Part shown: piece by piece, positions 44,500-53,377 of the stretch | How positions within the stretch are numbered: position 1 is the first letter of the stretch | Layout of the letters: each line of letters begins with the position of its first letter | Origin: Spirochaetales bacterium | GTDB taxonomy: Bacteria > Spirochaetota > Spirochaetia > SZUA-6 > RPPD01 | Assembly (NCBI GenBank): GCA_016934415.1 | Contig: JAFGSW010000002.1 | Coordinates: 1 to 55,726 of the forward strand | DNA: 55,726 nucleotides | Direction: 5' to 3' | Notes under the pieces: model-generated | What the model was told of the DNA's origin: nothing | The model's input: only the letters and a program-made list of their open reading frames with translations | Database searches by the model: none | Position numbers and translations under genes: made by a program

Positions 44500-44822
44500 T
44501 AAGGAAACCAGAAAAGGCAGGAAACCAGGAAGGGAGAGGAAATGGGGAAAAAAAGAAAAAGAGAAAAGGTCATTGCGAAGGACAGCAAGATTCAATCTCC
44601 TCTGCAAAAAGAAACGGCGTCCCGAAGCAATCTCGTGACGATCTGCCTGTTACCGACAATTACGGTAAAGATCAAAATGGTCACGAGATTACCGCGAGCC
44701 GCCTTTGTGCGTAAAAAGGCACCGCGTGTCCTGACCCTCGCAATGTCATCCCTTCGATTTTTCTCTTTTCCTTATCTCTTCCCTTCTTTTCCCGGTTTCC
44801 TGTCCTTCTTGGCTTCCTTATA
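44500..44822. repeat. Long imperfect inverted repeat, AAGGAAnCCAGGAAG family copy 4
   Basis: TAAGGAAACCAGAAAAGGCA and GGAAACCAGGAAGGGAG (44500-44537) face a pyrimidine-rich arm at about 44770-44822 whose complement reads TAAGGAAGCCAAGAAGGACA then GGAAACCGGGAA. It fills the whole gap between the binding-protein terminator and the ABC gene end. The ORF at 44542 inside it is not credible. Confidence 0.75.
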
Positions 44823-44829
44823 GCTCCCC

Positions 44830-46668
44830 TTACCGGCTCTCCGGCGCGGCTCCCGGCTCCTCCTCGTCCCGGCAGCACTCCACGTACTCGAGCGATTGAT
44901 GGCGGAAGTAGGCGTTATAGAGCTCGGCATAGTAGCCGCCGCGGGAGAGGAGCTCGTCGTGGCTGCCCTCCTCGATGATCTTTCCGTGGTCGATGGCGAC
45001 GATGCGGTCGACGTGGCGGACGGTGGAGAGGCGATGGGCGATGACGATCACCGTGCGGTCGCGCATGACCGTATCCAGGCCCTCCTGGATGAGCTCCTCG
45101 GTGAAGGGGTCGACGCTCGAGGTGGCCTCGTCGAGAATGAAGACGCGCGGGTCCTTGAGGAAGACGCGCGCCAGGGCGATGAGCTGGCGCTGGCCCATGG
45201 AGATGTTGGCGCCGCGCTGGGTGACGACCGTGTCCAGGCCGTCGGCGAGGTCGGCCACCCACTCGCCGCGGCCGATGTGGAAAGCGGCCTCACGGATTGC
45301 GTCGTCGCCGCTCCCCGGCCGGCCGTAGCGGATGTTGTCACGCACCGTGCCCGAGAAGAGGAACGGGTCCTGGGAGACCAGCCCGATCCGGCTGCGGTAG
45401 GCTTCCAGGTCGAGGGCGCGGGCGTCCACCCCGTCGACCTGGAGCGCGCCGCCCTGGTATTCGTAGAAGCGGGCGATGAGGCTGGCGATGCTCGACTTGC
45501 CCGCGCCCGTATGCCCCACCAGGGCGATCGTCTCCCGGGCGCGGACAACGAGCGAGAAGTCCTCGAGCACCGGTTCGTTCTCCTTATAGCGGAAGCTTAA
45601 ATTCCGGAACTCGATCCGCCCTTCGAACGGGTCGGGGACGGCGCGTCCCGTCTGCTTCACCCGCGGCACGGAGTCGACGAGCGAGAAGACGCGCTCGGCC
45701 GCCGAGAGGCCGTCCTGGAACTGGCTCCAAAATGAGGCGATGCTCATAAGCGGAAAGAAGAAGAACCCGACCGCCTGCATGAAGAGGTACCAGTCGCCGG
45801 GGGTGAGCCCGGCCGACTGCAGCTGGGAGCCGCTCACCGCGACGAGGACGGCGATTCCCGCGCCCGAGATCGTGCCCATGAGCGGAAAGATGGTGGAGAG
45901 AACGATGCCGCGCCGCAGGCCCACCTGGTACCCCTGCCTGTTGTTGACGAGGAACGTCTTGTAGAGCGCGCCCTCCTGCCGGAAGGTCTTGGCCACGTGA
46001 ATGCCCGAGATCGACTCCTGGATCTGGGAGTTGATTTTGGCCGTGAAGCGCTTGGCGTGCCGGGTGACCGTGCGCGCGATGCGGCGGAAGCTCAAGGCGA
46101 CGAGCACCGCCACGGGCGCGAAGCTCACGAGGAGGAGGGTGAGGGGCGGGTTGACGAGAATGAGCCAGACGAAGAAGAAGACCAGGATGACGGCCTCGCT
46201 CGCCAGATCGGTCACCAGGGTGATGATGTAGGAGAAGTCCTGCGTGTCCGAAGTGACGCGGCTCACGATCTTGCCCGTGGGGTGCTCGTCGAAGAAGGAG
46301 AGGTCGTGGGCGAGCACCGAGCGCAGGGCGTCCTCCTGGAGGCGGAGGACCATGTTGCCGATGACGGTCGTTTCCAATCGCTGGAGCAGGTAGTTGAAAA
46401 GCCAGGCGCCGACCCCCAGCACGAGGATGCCGCCCGTAAAGAACATCGCCGCGAGGGGCGTCACCGCGGTCAGGAACTGGTTGAGCGAGCGCGAAATCAG
46501 GATCGGCGCGAAGCTCGTGGCCAGCGAGTTGAGAGCGAGCACGACCACGATGGCGGCCACCTTCCGCGCGTGCGGCTTCATGTACGCGAGAATCCGCCGG
46601 AAGAGTTGGCGGTCCGAGTAGACGCGGTCGTAGGTTTCAGTCTCGAGCCCGTCAAGGATGAAGGCCAT
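44830..46668 (-). CDS. ABC exporter subunit, second pair, catalytic Walker B
   Basis: A 612-residue TMD-NBD half-transporter. Six helices span about residues 35-330. NBD: Walker A GHTGAGKSS, Q-loop LVSQDPFLFSGT, altered signature NISMGQRQL, Walker B VFILDEATSSVD with the catalytic Glu, H-loop IIAHRLST. The partner gene upstream (46954-48723) has the opposite set of changes. Here the two are separated by 285 bases of repeat sequence rather than 2 bases as in the first pair. The C-terminal tail is acidic and Cys-containing (YVECCRDEEE). Substrate unknown. Confidence 0.95.
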   Translation of the reverse strand: MAFILDGLETETYDRVYSDRQLFRRILAYMKPHARKVAAIVVVLALNSLATSFAPILISRSLNQFLTAVTPLAAMFFTGGILVLGVGAWLFNYLLQRLETTVIGNMVLRLQEDALRSVLAHDLSFFDEHPTGKIVSRVTSDTQDFSYIITLVTDLASEAVILVFFFVWLILVNPPLTLLLVSFAPVAVLVALSFRRIARTVTRHAKRFTAKINSQIQESISGIHVAKTFRQEGALYKTFLVNNRQGYQVGLRRGIVLSTIFPLMGTISGAGIAVLVAVSGSQLQSAGLTPGDWYLFMQAVGFFFFPLMSIASFWSQFQDGLSAAERVFSLVDSVPRVKQTGRAVPDPFEGRIEFRNLSFRYKENEPVLEDFSLVVRARETIALVGHTGAGKSSIASLIARFYEYQGGALQVDGVDARALDLEAYRSRIGLVSQDPFLFSGTVRDNIRYGRPGSGDDAIREAAFHIGRGEWVADLADGLDTVVTQRGANISMGQRQLIALARVFLKDPRVFILDEATSSVDPFTEELIQEGLDTVMRDRTVIVIAHRLSTVRHVDRIVAIDHGKIIEEGSHDELLSRGGYYAELYNAYFRHQSLEYVECCRDEEEPGAAPESR

Positions 46669-46709
46669 GGTCGATCGGTCCTTTCGTCGTTCTTATGAGC
46701 CTCACGTGT

Positions 46710-46920
46710 CCCTCATGGTTCGACAGGCTCACCATGACCAAGTCACCCTGAGAGGATGTCGCACGACCGGATCAGCGCGGAGATGTCAGTTCGAGCCTGT
46801 CGAGAACTGAGCGAAAATCGATTTTCTTGACGCTTTTTTGGTCATGCACCCCTCGACAAGCTCGGGGTGACATGCGGTTGCCGGTCGTGCGACGGCTTGC
46901 TGAGCCTGTCAAAGGGTGAT
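46710..46920. repeat. Inverted repeat between the second ABC pair
   Basis: GTCGCACGACCGG (46758-46770) is the exact complement of CCGGTCGTGCGAC (46881-46893). Outside it are 'ggttcgacaggctcaccatga' type words, and inside are 'tcgagcctgtcgagaactga' and 'cccctcgacaagctcggggtga', so several smaller copies of the same element are nested. Confidence 0.7.
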
Positions 46921-46953
46921 CGATCATTTCGGTCATCGAGTTTTTTCATCGCC

Positions 46954-48723
46954 CTACCTCCTCATGAAGATCCGCGCGTACTCGGGGCTCGCCTTCAAGA
47001 GCTCTTCGTGGGCGCCCGAGGCCGCCACCCGCCCGCGCTCAAGCACGAGAACGCGCGAGGCCCAGCGGATCTGGCTTAAGCGGTGGGTAATGATGAAGGT
47101 GGTCCGCTCGCGGCTGATGCGGCGCATCGCCTTCTGGATCTCGTCCTCGGTCCGGGAATCGATGGCGCTCGTCGAGTCGTCGAGCACGAGGATGCGCGGG
47201 TCGGTGAGGAAGGCGCGGGCGATGGCGATGCGCTGCTTCTGCCCGCCGGAGAGGGTCACCCCCCGCTCGCCGATCACCGTCTCGTAGCCGTCCTTGAACT
47301 CCATGATGAAGTCGTGGGCGCAGGCGGCCCTGGCCACTTCCTCAACCCGCTGCCGGCTCACGCCCGGCGAACCGAAGGCGATGTTTTCGCGAATGCTCCT
47401 TGAAAACAGGAAGACGTCCTGCTCGATCGACGCGATCTGCGAGCGCAGGCTCCCGATGCTCCACTCCCGCACGTCGACGCCGTCCACCAGGATGGAGCCG
47501 GCGGTGGCGTCGTAGACGCGATTCAGGAGCCGGGTGATGGTGCTCTTGCCCGAGCCCGTCTTGCCCACGATGGCGACGGTCTCGCCCGGTTCCACCCGGA
47601 AGCTCACGTCCGCGAGGCTCGGCTTGTCGCCGTAGGAAAAGCCGACGTTCTTGAACTCGACCGCGCCGCGGATGGGCCGGGCCGTCCCGCCGGGGTTTTC
47701 GTCGAGCTCGGTCTTCGCCGTGAGGAGGTGAAGGATGCGGCGCGCCCCGGCGATTCCCATCTGCACCAGCTGGAACGAGTAGAGCGAGATGAAGGTGGGG
47801 AAGCGGAAGGCGCCCATGAGACCGAGGAAGCTCACGAGTTCCCCGAGGCCGATGAGCTTCTGGCCGTAGAGCCAGAGCCCGTGCAGAAAGGCGAGCGCCC
47901 AGCACAAGGTGAAGGCGAGCATGGGGAAGTACTTGCTCTGCACGATTCCCTGCTTGAGGTAGAAATCGCGATAACGCCGGGCCTGGTCCCTGAATTTTTC
48001 CCAGGACGTTTTCTCCCGGACGTTCGACTTGACGATCTCCACCCCCGAGATGTCCTCCTCCAGGTCCGAGTTCATGACGCCGAACTGCTCGCGCTCCGCG
48101 GCGCTCACCGGCCCCAGGCGGCGGGCGTAATCCCAGACGGTGAGGAAGAGCAGGACGACGAAAACCAAGGGGACGATGAGCAGACGCCAGTCGAGCACGG
48201 CCACCAGCACGAAGGGTGCGACCAGCCCCATCCCGGAATCGATGAGGAGCATGACGCCGGGGGAAAACATGGTGTTGAGCTGGTGCACGTCGTTGGTGGC
48301 GCGCGCCATGACGTCTCCGATGCGCCGGCGTCCGTGAAAGGTGAGGCTCTTGCCGAGGAGCGAGCCGTAGAGCTCGTCCCGCGCGTCGCGCTCGATGCGC
48401 TGGGCCATGAACTCGATGGCGTAGTTGCGCACCAGGCCGAACACGCCCTGCCCGACCGCCAGGACGATGATGAACGCGACCACCCCGTACAGCGCCTGGA
48501 GGTCCCAGCCCGGGGTCGTGATGACCCCGAAAGCCCGGCCGATCATCACCTGGATCTCCGAGTAGGAAAAATTGTTGATGATCGAGGCGATGAGGGCCGC
48601 CAGCGGGAAGAGCGGGTAGCGCAGGGAATGCGAAACGATCCAGGCCACCGCCCCGGAGCGGTTGTAATGACGTTCGCGGCCGGTGCGGAATTCCAGGTTC
48701 TGGACGACGGTCTTGGGCGCCAT
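46954..48723 (-). CDS. ABC exporter subunit, second pair, degenerate Walker B
   Basis: A 589-residue TMD-NBD half-transporter, first gene of the second pair. NBD: Walker A GKTGSGKST, Q-loop SIEQDVFLFSRS, canonical signature TLSGGQKQR, Walker B ILVLDDSTSAID in which the catalytic Glu is Asp, H-loop FIITHRLSQ. This repeats the asymmetry of the 1997-3847 gene, in the same order. It should pair with the product of 44830-46668 as a heterodimeric exporter. A promoter with TTGCAA and TATAGT lies 18-47 bases upstream. Confidence 0.95.
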   Translation of the reverse strand: MAPKTVVQNLEFRTGRERHYNRSGAVAWIVSHSLRYPLFPLAALIASIINNFSYSEIQVMIGRAFGVITTPGWDLQALYGVVAFIIVLAVGQGVFGLVRNYAIEFMAQRIERDARDELYGSLLGKSLTFHGRRRIGDVMARATNDVHQLNTMFSPGVMLLIDSGMGLVAPFVLVAVLDWRLLIVPLVFVVLLFLTVWDYARRLGPVSAAEREQFGVMNSDLEEDISGVEIVKSNVREKTSWEKFRDQARRYRDFYLKQGIVQSKYFPMLAFTLCWALAFLHGLWLYGQKLIGLGELVSFLGLMGAFRFPTFISLYSFQLVQMGIAGARRILHLLTAKTELDENPGGTARPIRGAVEFKNVGFSYGDKPSLADVSFRVEPGETVAIVGKTGSGKSTITRLLNRVYDATAGSILVDGVDVREWSIGSLRSQIASIEQDVFLFSRSIRENIAFGSPGVSRQRVEEVARAACAHDFIMEFKDGYETVIGERGVTLSGGQKQRIAIARAFLTDPRILVLDDSTSAIDSRTEDEIQKAMRRISRERTTFIITHRLSQIRWASRVLVLERGRVAASGAHEELLKASPEYARIFMRR

Positions 48724-48740
48724 AAGGGTAGTTAGAAGAT

Positions 48741-48770
48741 ACTATAGAGGCCTCAACGGGACAATTGCAA
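48741..48770 (-). promoter_or_regulatory. Promoter of the second ABC pair
   Basis: On the minus strand TTGCAA (48765-48770), 18-base spacer, TATAGT (48741-48746), close to the start codon at 48723. Confidence 0.5.
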
Positions 48771-48870
48771 GCGGCGTCATTTCACAATCAGGATGAAATC
48801 CGTCGCGGACGCATTTCAATTGAAATACAGGCCGCCGGACGAAGTCGGTGCGGAGCCGCATGGGAATCGC

Positions 48871-49464
48871 TCATTGAAACCTGAAGCCTTTTTTCCTGCA
48901 GAGCGTGAGGCAGGCGCCGACCACGCCCGGGTCGTACAGCGTTCCCTTGTTCCGCGTTATCTCGGCGACGGCGGCGTCGACCCCGGGCGCCGTGCGGTAC
49001 ATGGCCTGGCTCGTCATCGCCACCACCACCTCGGCCACGGCGAGGATCCGCGCCTGCGGGAGAATGGCGTCCGCCTTGAGCCTGTGGGGATAACCCGAGC
49101 CGTCAAGGCGTTCGTGGTGCTGGAGAACGATTTCGGCGACCGGCTGGGAAAAACCGAGCGTCTTCAGGATCGCGTATCCGGTCTGGGGATGGGCCTTGAC
49201 GAGCCCGGATTCATCCGCGTTCAGTTTCCCGTGTTTGGCAAGAATCGAAATCGGAACGGCGATCTCGCCGATGTCGTGCAATAGACCGGCGATCCGGAGG
49301 CCTTCGCGGAGGTCGGGCGGCAGATTCATTTCCGCCGCCAGGGCGGAGGCCAATTCGGCCACGCGTTTTTGGTGACCGACCAGGAATGAATTGACGACAT
49401 CCATGATCGCCGTCAAAGACGATATGACGTTCCCCGCCGCGAGCATGTCTTCCTGCGGTTTCAT
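48871..49464 (-). CDS. HD-GYP domain protein (putative cyclic-di-GMP phosphodiesterase)
   Basis: A 197-residue protein that is little more than an HD-GYP domain. ATG 49464 follows GGGAGGTG. Motifs: GHQKRVAELASALA near residues 32-45, the HD pair GLLHDIGEIAVP near 60-71, KAHPQTGYAILK, and LQHHERLDGSGYPHRL near 115-130 with the GYP triad, then RILAVAEVVVAM. The Lys after HDIG is Glu here. It should break down cyclic-di-GMP or a related dinucleotide, or serve as a docking form. It has no sensory domain of its own. Confidence 0.88.
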   Translation of the reverse strand: MKPQEDMLAAGNVISSLTAIMDVVNSFLVGHQKRVAELASALAAEMNLPPDLREGLRIAGLLHDIGEIAVPISILAKHGKLNADESGLVKAHPQTGYAILKTLGFSQPVAEIVLQHHERLDGSGYPHRLKADAILPQARILAVAEVVVAMTSQAMYRTAPGVDAAVAEITRNKGTLYDPGVVGACLTLCRKKGFRFQ

Positions 49465-49794
49465 AACCCCACCTCCCGTTTCCGTTCGCTCCCGGCCGGG
49501 CGGCGGGAGCAATCCCCATTATATCGTCCAACGGGCCGTTCCGCCAATGGAAAGCCCGGCGCCGATCGAAAAAGAAACGGGGGATGGCTTTTAGTCCGTC
49601 GTCCGTCCGGCGGTGCGACCGGTGAGCGATGCCGCGGCGGATGAAACCGCCGGCGCACGCCGGGCACGCATCAGTCCCCGCGCGTACACCGCCGCGACGA
49701 AGGAGATCTCGACGCCGTCCGCGAGCGCCTGGACCCGGAGAATCTCAGCGGTTCACTTCTCTTCCTCATCCGCTCTTGCCCGCAGTTACGTGTC
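49465..49794. other. Gene-free gap upstream of the HD-GYP gene
   Basis: No convincing gene, hairpin or promoter seen. ORFs here are GC-rich shadows with poor composition. Confidence 0.4.
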
Positions 49795-51639
49795 CTACAA
49801 TGCCCGTTCGAGCGCCCGGTTCAGGCGCTTGTTGAACTCTGCCGGGGCTTTGAGCTCCACTCCCTCAATGAGCAAGGCCTGCTCGAAGAGGAGGCGCGTC
49901 GCGTCCTCGAACACGGCGTCGTCCTTGACGTCCTCGAGCTTCTTCACGATGGGATGCTTCGGGTTGATCTCGAGGATGGGCTTGAAGTCCGGCAGGTCCT
50001 TCTGTCCCATGGACTTGAGGAGGTGCTGCATCTGGATGGTCGGATCGGCCGAATCCACCACGATGCAGGAGGGCGAATCGGAGAGGCGGGAGCTCGCCTT
50101 CACTTCCTTCACCTCGTCCTTCAAGACCTGGCCCATGCGCTTGACGACCGAATCGATCTCCTTTTCGGACTGCTTGTCCTCGTCGGTCTTCAGGTCCTCG
50201 GCCGCGTCGCTCCGGTTGACGGCCTTGAGCTCGACGTCCTTGTACGTGTGGATCGCCGGCACGACGATCTCGTCGATCTCGTCGTCCATGATGAGCACCT
50301 CGACGTCCTTCGCCTTGTACATTTCCAGGAGCGGGGAGCGGCGGAGGGTCTCCTCGTTCTCTCCGGTGACGTAGTAGACGGCCTTCTGGTCGGGCTTCAT
50401 GCGCTGCTTGTACTCGGACAGGCTCACCAGGCCCTCCTCCGTGCTGGACTTCCAGCGCACGAGCTCGAGCAGGGCGTCGCGGTTGGAGAAATCCTGGTAG
50501 AGCCCCTCCTTGATGGGCTTGCGGAACTCCCGGTAGAACGCGGCGTACTTCTCCTTGTCCACGGACAGCGCCGCGAGCTCGGAGAGGATTTTCTTGACCG
50601 AGGCGGCCCGGATATTCACCATCACCCGGTTCTTCTGGAGGATCTCGCGGCTCACGTTCAGGGGCAGGTCGTCCGAGTCGATGACGCCCTTGACGAAGCG
50701 CAGGTAGGGGGGCAGAAGCTCCTTCTCGTCGTCGGTGATGAAGACGCGCTTCACGTACAGCTTCACGCCCGGCTTGTAGTCCATGTAGTAGAGGTCGAAG
50801 GGCGCCTTCTTGGGAATGTAAAAAAGCGTCGTGTACTGGAGCGCGCCCTCGGCGTGGGTGTGCACGTAGTGGAACGGGTCCTCCGTGTCGTGGGTGATCG
50901 TCTTGTAGAACTCAAAGTAGTCCTTTTCCTTGAGCTCGTTCTTGGGCCTCTTCCAGAGGGCCGAGGCCGAGTTGATCTGCTCGGTCTTTTCGGTTTTCTT
51001 CTTGTCCTTCTCCTCGGCGTAATGGAGGAAGATGGGGAACGGGATGTGGTTCGAGTATTTCTTGACGATGGACTCGATCGACCAGCGCTCGGCGTACTCG
51101 ACCCCCTCTTCGTTCAAATGGAGGGTGACGTCGGTGCCGGCCTTGTCCCGCCCGGCCGGCTCGAGGTCGAACCCGCCCTTGCCGTCGCTCGTCCAGCGGA
51201 AGGCCGCCTCCCCGCCCGCCTTGCGCGTGACGACCTCGGCCTTCTCCGCCACCATGAAGATCGAGTAGAATCCCACGCCGAACTGGCCGATGAGGCTCGC
51301 GTCGATCGCCGCGCCGGGCTTGATCTGGGCCAGGAATTTGCGGGTGCCCGAATTCGCGATGGTGCCGAGGTTGTCCACCAGGTCCTCCTCGCTCATGCCG
51401 ATGCCGGAATCCGACACGGTGAGGGTCTTGGCCTCCTTGTCGAAGCGGATGTCGATGCGCGGGTCGAAGGCCACCCCCTTGAACGCCTCGTCGGTGAGGG
51501 TCAGGTACTTGAGCTTGTCCAGCGCGTCCGAGGCGTTGGAGACGAGCTCGCGCAGGAAGATTTCCTTGTGCGAGTAGAGGGAGTGGATGATGAGGTCGAG
51601 AAGTTGACTTACCTCGGTCTTGAATTCGTGCTTTGACAT
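49795..51639 (-). CDS. htpG: Molecular chaperone HtpG (Hsp90)
   Basis: A 614-residue bacterial Hsp90. The N-terminal ATPase domain has FLRELVSNASDALDKLKYLT near residues 28-47, TVSDSGIGMSEEDLVDNLGT near 75-94 and LIGQFGVGFYSIFMVAEKAE near 116-135. The middle domain has LYVKRVFITDDEKELLPPYL and RFVKGVIDSDDLPLNVSREI; the C-terminal dimer domain ends the protein. Length is standard. AAAGGAG precedes the ATG. A clear heat-shock promoter or CIRCE element was not found; the 300-base upstream region has several TTGAAn boxes without a matching -10. Confidence 0.97.
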   Translation of the reverse strand: MSKHEFKTEVSQLLDLIIHSLYSHKEIFLRELVSNASDALDKLKYLTLTDEAFKGVAFDPRIDIRFDKEAKTLTVSDSGIGMSEEDLVDNLGTIANSGTRKFLAQIKPGAAIDASLIGQFGVGFYSIFMVAEKAEVVTRKAGGEAAFRWTSDGKGGFDLEPAGRDKAGTDVTLHLNEEGVEYAERWSIESIVKKYSNHIPFPIFLHYAEEKDKKKTEKTEQINSASALWKRPKNELKEKDYFEFYKTITHDTEDPFHYVHTHAEGALQYTTLFYIPKKAPFDLYYMDYKPGVKLYVKRVFITDDEKELLPPYLRFVKGVIDSDDLPLNVSREILQKNRVMVNIRAASVKKILSELAALSVDKEKYAAFYREFRKPIKEGLYQDFSNRDALLELVRWKSSTEEGLVSLSEYKQRMKPDQKAVYYVTGENEETLRRSPLLEMYKAKDVEVLIMDDEIDEIVVPAIHTYKDVELKAVNRSDAAEDLKTDEDKQSEKEIDSVVKRMGQVLKDEVKEVKASSRLSDSPSCIVVDSADPTIQMQHLLKSMGQKDLPDFKPILEINPKHPIVKKLEDVKDDAVFEDATRLLFEQALLIEGVELKAPAEFNKRLNRALERAL

Positions 51640-51972
51640 TTCAGGCTCCTTTCGGTATCATGTCGTTCTTATTCCATAATTCAAGCGTATTGACGATTAT
51701 TACCGTTCTTTCAATTGTTCGGAAAATCCGGGGCGCGAAACGCGCCTTCGGCAAGCAATAATATAATAAAAACGAACCGGGAATGAAAAGAGGGGAATTT
51801 ACTTTATTCGCATCGTGATTCGCCATGCGGAGGGGACTGCAAAAAGATTCCGGAAGAATCGGTTCGCAAGTCATGGTTCGACAAGCTCACCATGACGTTT
51901 CGTCGCCCTGAGCTTGCCGAAGGGTGACGAAACGAAGGATTCTTTCAGCTTTCCCGGAAGTGGAGACTTTGA
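51640..51972. other. Divergent intergenic region of htpG and the dehydrogenase
   Basis: Holds htpG's upstream region (AT-rich, about 51660-51800), a small GGCGCG/CGCGCC hairpin near 51734, and the dispersed repeat at 51896-51934. No gene is seen. Confidence 0.45.
51896..51934. repeat. Dispersed inverted repeat near the dehydrogenase start
   Basis: CGTTTCGTC-G-CCCT (51896-51909) pairs with AGGG-T-GACGAAACG (51921-51934). The flank 'catggttcgacaagctcacc' is the word seen at 38799 and 46710, so this is another copy of that family. Confidence 0.7.
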
Positions 51973-53178
51973 TTGGAAAAGCAATATCGCCTGCCGCTCG
52001 ACCTCATGGAACGCTTCATGGTCGACGTGTTCGTCAAAGCCGGGGTGCCCCCGGCCGACGCGGCCGTCTGCGCCGCGGTTCTCGCCGAGTCCGACAAGCG
52101 CGGCATCGACTCGCACGGCATCGGGCGGCTGAAGACCATCTACATCGACCGCATCCGGGACGGCATCATCAACCCGGTGACGAAGATCGACGTGGTGCGC
52201 GAGGGACCGACCACGGCCGTCCTCGACGGCAATGACGGCATGGGCCAGGTGATCGCGACCAAGGCGATGGAGACCGCCGTCGCCAAGGCCGGACAATACG
52301 GCACGGGCATGGTGGCCGTGCGCAACTCCAACCACTACGGGATCGCCGGGTACTACGCCCTCATGGCGATCAGGGCCGGCATGATCGGCATCACCGGCAC
52401 CAACGCCCGGCCCTCGGTGGCGCCCACCTTCGGCATCGACAACCTCCTCGGCACCAACCCCCTCACCATCGGCCTGCCCACGGACGAGGAATTCCCCTTC
52501 CTCATCGACTGCGCCACCTCCATCATCCAGCGCGGCAAGGTCGAGGTCTACGCCCGCCAGCGCAAGCGCCTGCCCAAGGGCTGGGTGATCAGCCGCAAGG
52601 GCAAGTCCAAGACGAGCGCCAAGGCGGTCTTGAAGGCCCTCCTCAAGGGCGACGCCGCGCTCGTGCCGCTGGGCGGCATCGGCGAAGAGACTTCCGGCTA
52701 CAAGGGCTACGGCTACGCCACCGTGGTGGAGATCCTCTCCGCCGCGCTCCAGGGCGGCGCCTTCCTCACCGCCCTCTCCGGCTACAAGGACGGCCGCCGC
52801 GAGCCGCACCGGCTCGGGCACTTCTTCATGGCCGTGGACGTGGCGGCCTTCACCGACCCGGCCGAGTTCAGGAAAACGGCCGGCGACATCCTGCGCCAGC
52901 TCCGGAATTCCGCCACCATGCCCGACCACGACCGCATCTGGACCGCGGGAGAGAAGGAGCACGACGCCGAGGTGGAGCGCCTGGCGCTCGGCGTGCCGGT
53001 GGATCCGGTGGTGCAGGAGGAAATGATCGAGCTCAAGCACCGCTTCGGCCTCACTCAATACGTGTTTCCGTTCGAGGAGGAAGTGCACGACAAGAAGCGG
53101 CGCCAGCGCGAGGAGCGCGAGCGCAAGGCCGAGCTGCGGCGGGAGCGGAAGCGGAAGAAGAAAGAGTCGCCGGCCTGA
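51973..53178 (+). CDS. Ldh2-type malate/L-lactate/ureidoglycolate dehydrogenase
   Basis: A 401-residue NAD(P)-dependent dehydrogenase of the Ldh_2 fold, unrelated to classic LDH/MDH. Start is TTG with GTGGAG upstream. Marks: VLAESDKRGIDSHGIGRLKT near residues 37-56 with the catalytic His, VLDGNDGMGQVIATKAMETA, VRNSNHYGIAGYYALMAIRA near 116-135, TNARPSVAPTFGIDNLLGTN near 140-162, PFLIDCATSIIQRGKVEVYA and the GYKGYGYATVVEILSAAL helix. The last 35 residues are a highly basic tail (KKRRQREERERKAELRR), not usual for the family. Substrate unclear: malate, lactate or another 2-hydroxy acid. Confidence 0.92.
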   Translation: MEKQYRLPLDLMERFMVDVFVKAGVPPADAAVCAAVLAESDKRGIDSHGIGRLKTIYIDRIRDGIINPVTKIDVVREGPTTAVLDGNDGMGQVIATKAMETAVAKAGQYGTGMVAVRNSNHYGIAGYYALMAIRAGMIGITGTNARPSVAPTFGIDNLLGTNPLTIGLPTDEEFPFLIDCATSIIQRGKVEVYARQRKRLPKGWVISRKGKSKTSAKAVLKALLKGDAALVPLGGIGEETSGYKGYGYATVVEILSAALQGGAFLTALSGYKDGRREPHRLGHFFMAVDVAAFTDPAEFRKTAGDILRQLRNSATMPDHDRIWTAGEKEHDAEVERLALGVPVDPVVQEEMIELKHRFGLTQYVFPFEEEVHDKKRRQREERERKAELRRERKRKKKESPA

Positions 53179-53295
53179 CCCGGCGCCTGTTCCGAATGAG
53201 ACGAGCCTTTTTAAAAAATCTTCCTAAAGTTTACGATAACTTTCATCTTTTGGAGATTTTAAAGCGAATATTTTTAAGAATATTTGAAAAAAAGA

Positions 53296-53325
53296 TTGAA
53301 CAGCAAATAGCACGAGTGATATTAT
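53296..53325 (+). promoter_or_regulatory. Promoter of the lipoprotein gene
   Basis: TTGAAC (53296-53301), 18-base spacer, TATTAT (53320-53325), in sequence clearly more AT-rich than the genes before it. The leader would be about 45 nt. Confidence 0.55.
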
Positions 53326-53377
53326 CAGTCGGGGTCAATCAAGAAATACTGGCAAAAAAAATCAAAGGAGGTTTCTC

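Noticed and set aside
44542-44823. 93-codon ORF inside the repeat upstream of the second ABC pair
   Set aside because: Lies wholly in an inverted repeat; low-complexity basic product.
49954-51636. 560-codon open frame antisense to htpG
   Set aside because: Shadow of a GC-rich gene; composition is Leu/Val/Gly/Asp-rich with no domain, and htpG is certain.
51640-51800. Heat-shock promoter or CIRCE element before htpG
   Set aside because: TTGAAn boxes occur, but no CCCCAT-like -10 at proper distance and no TTAGCACTC inverted repeat.
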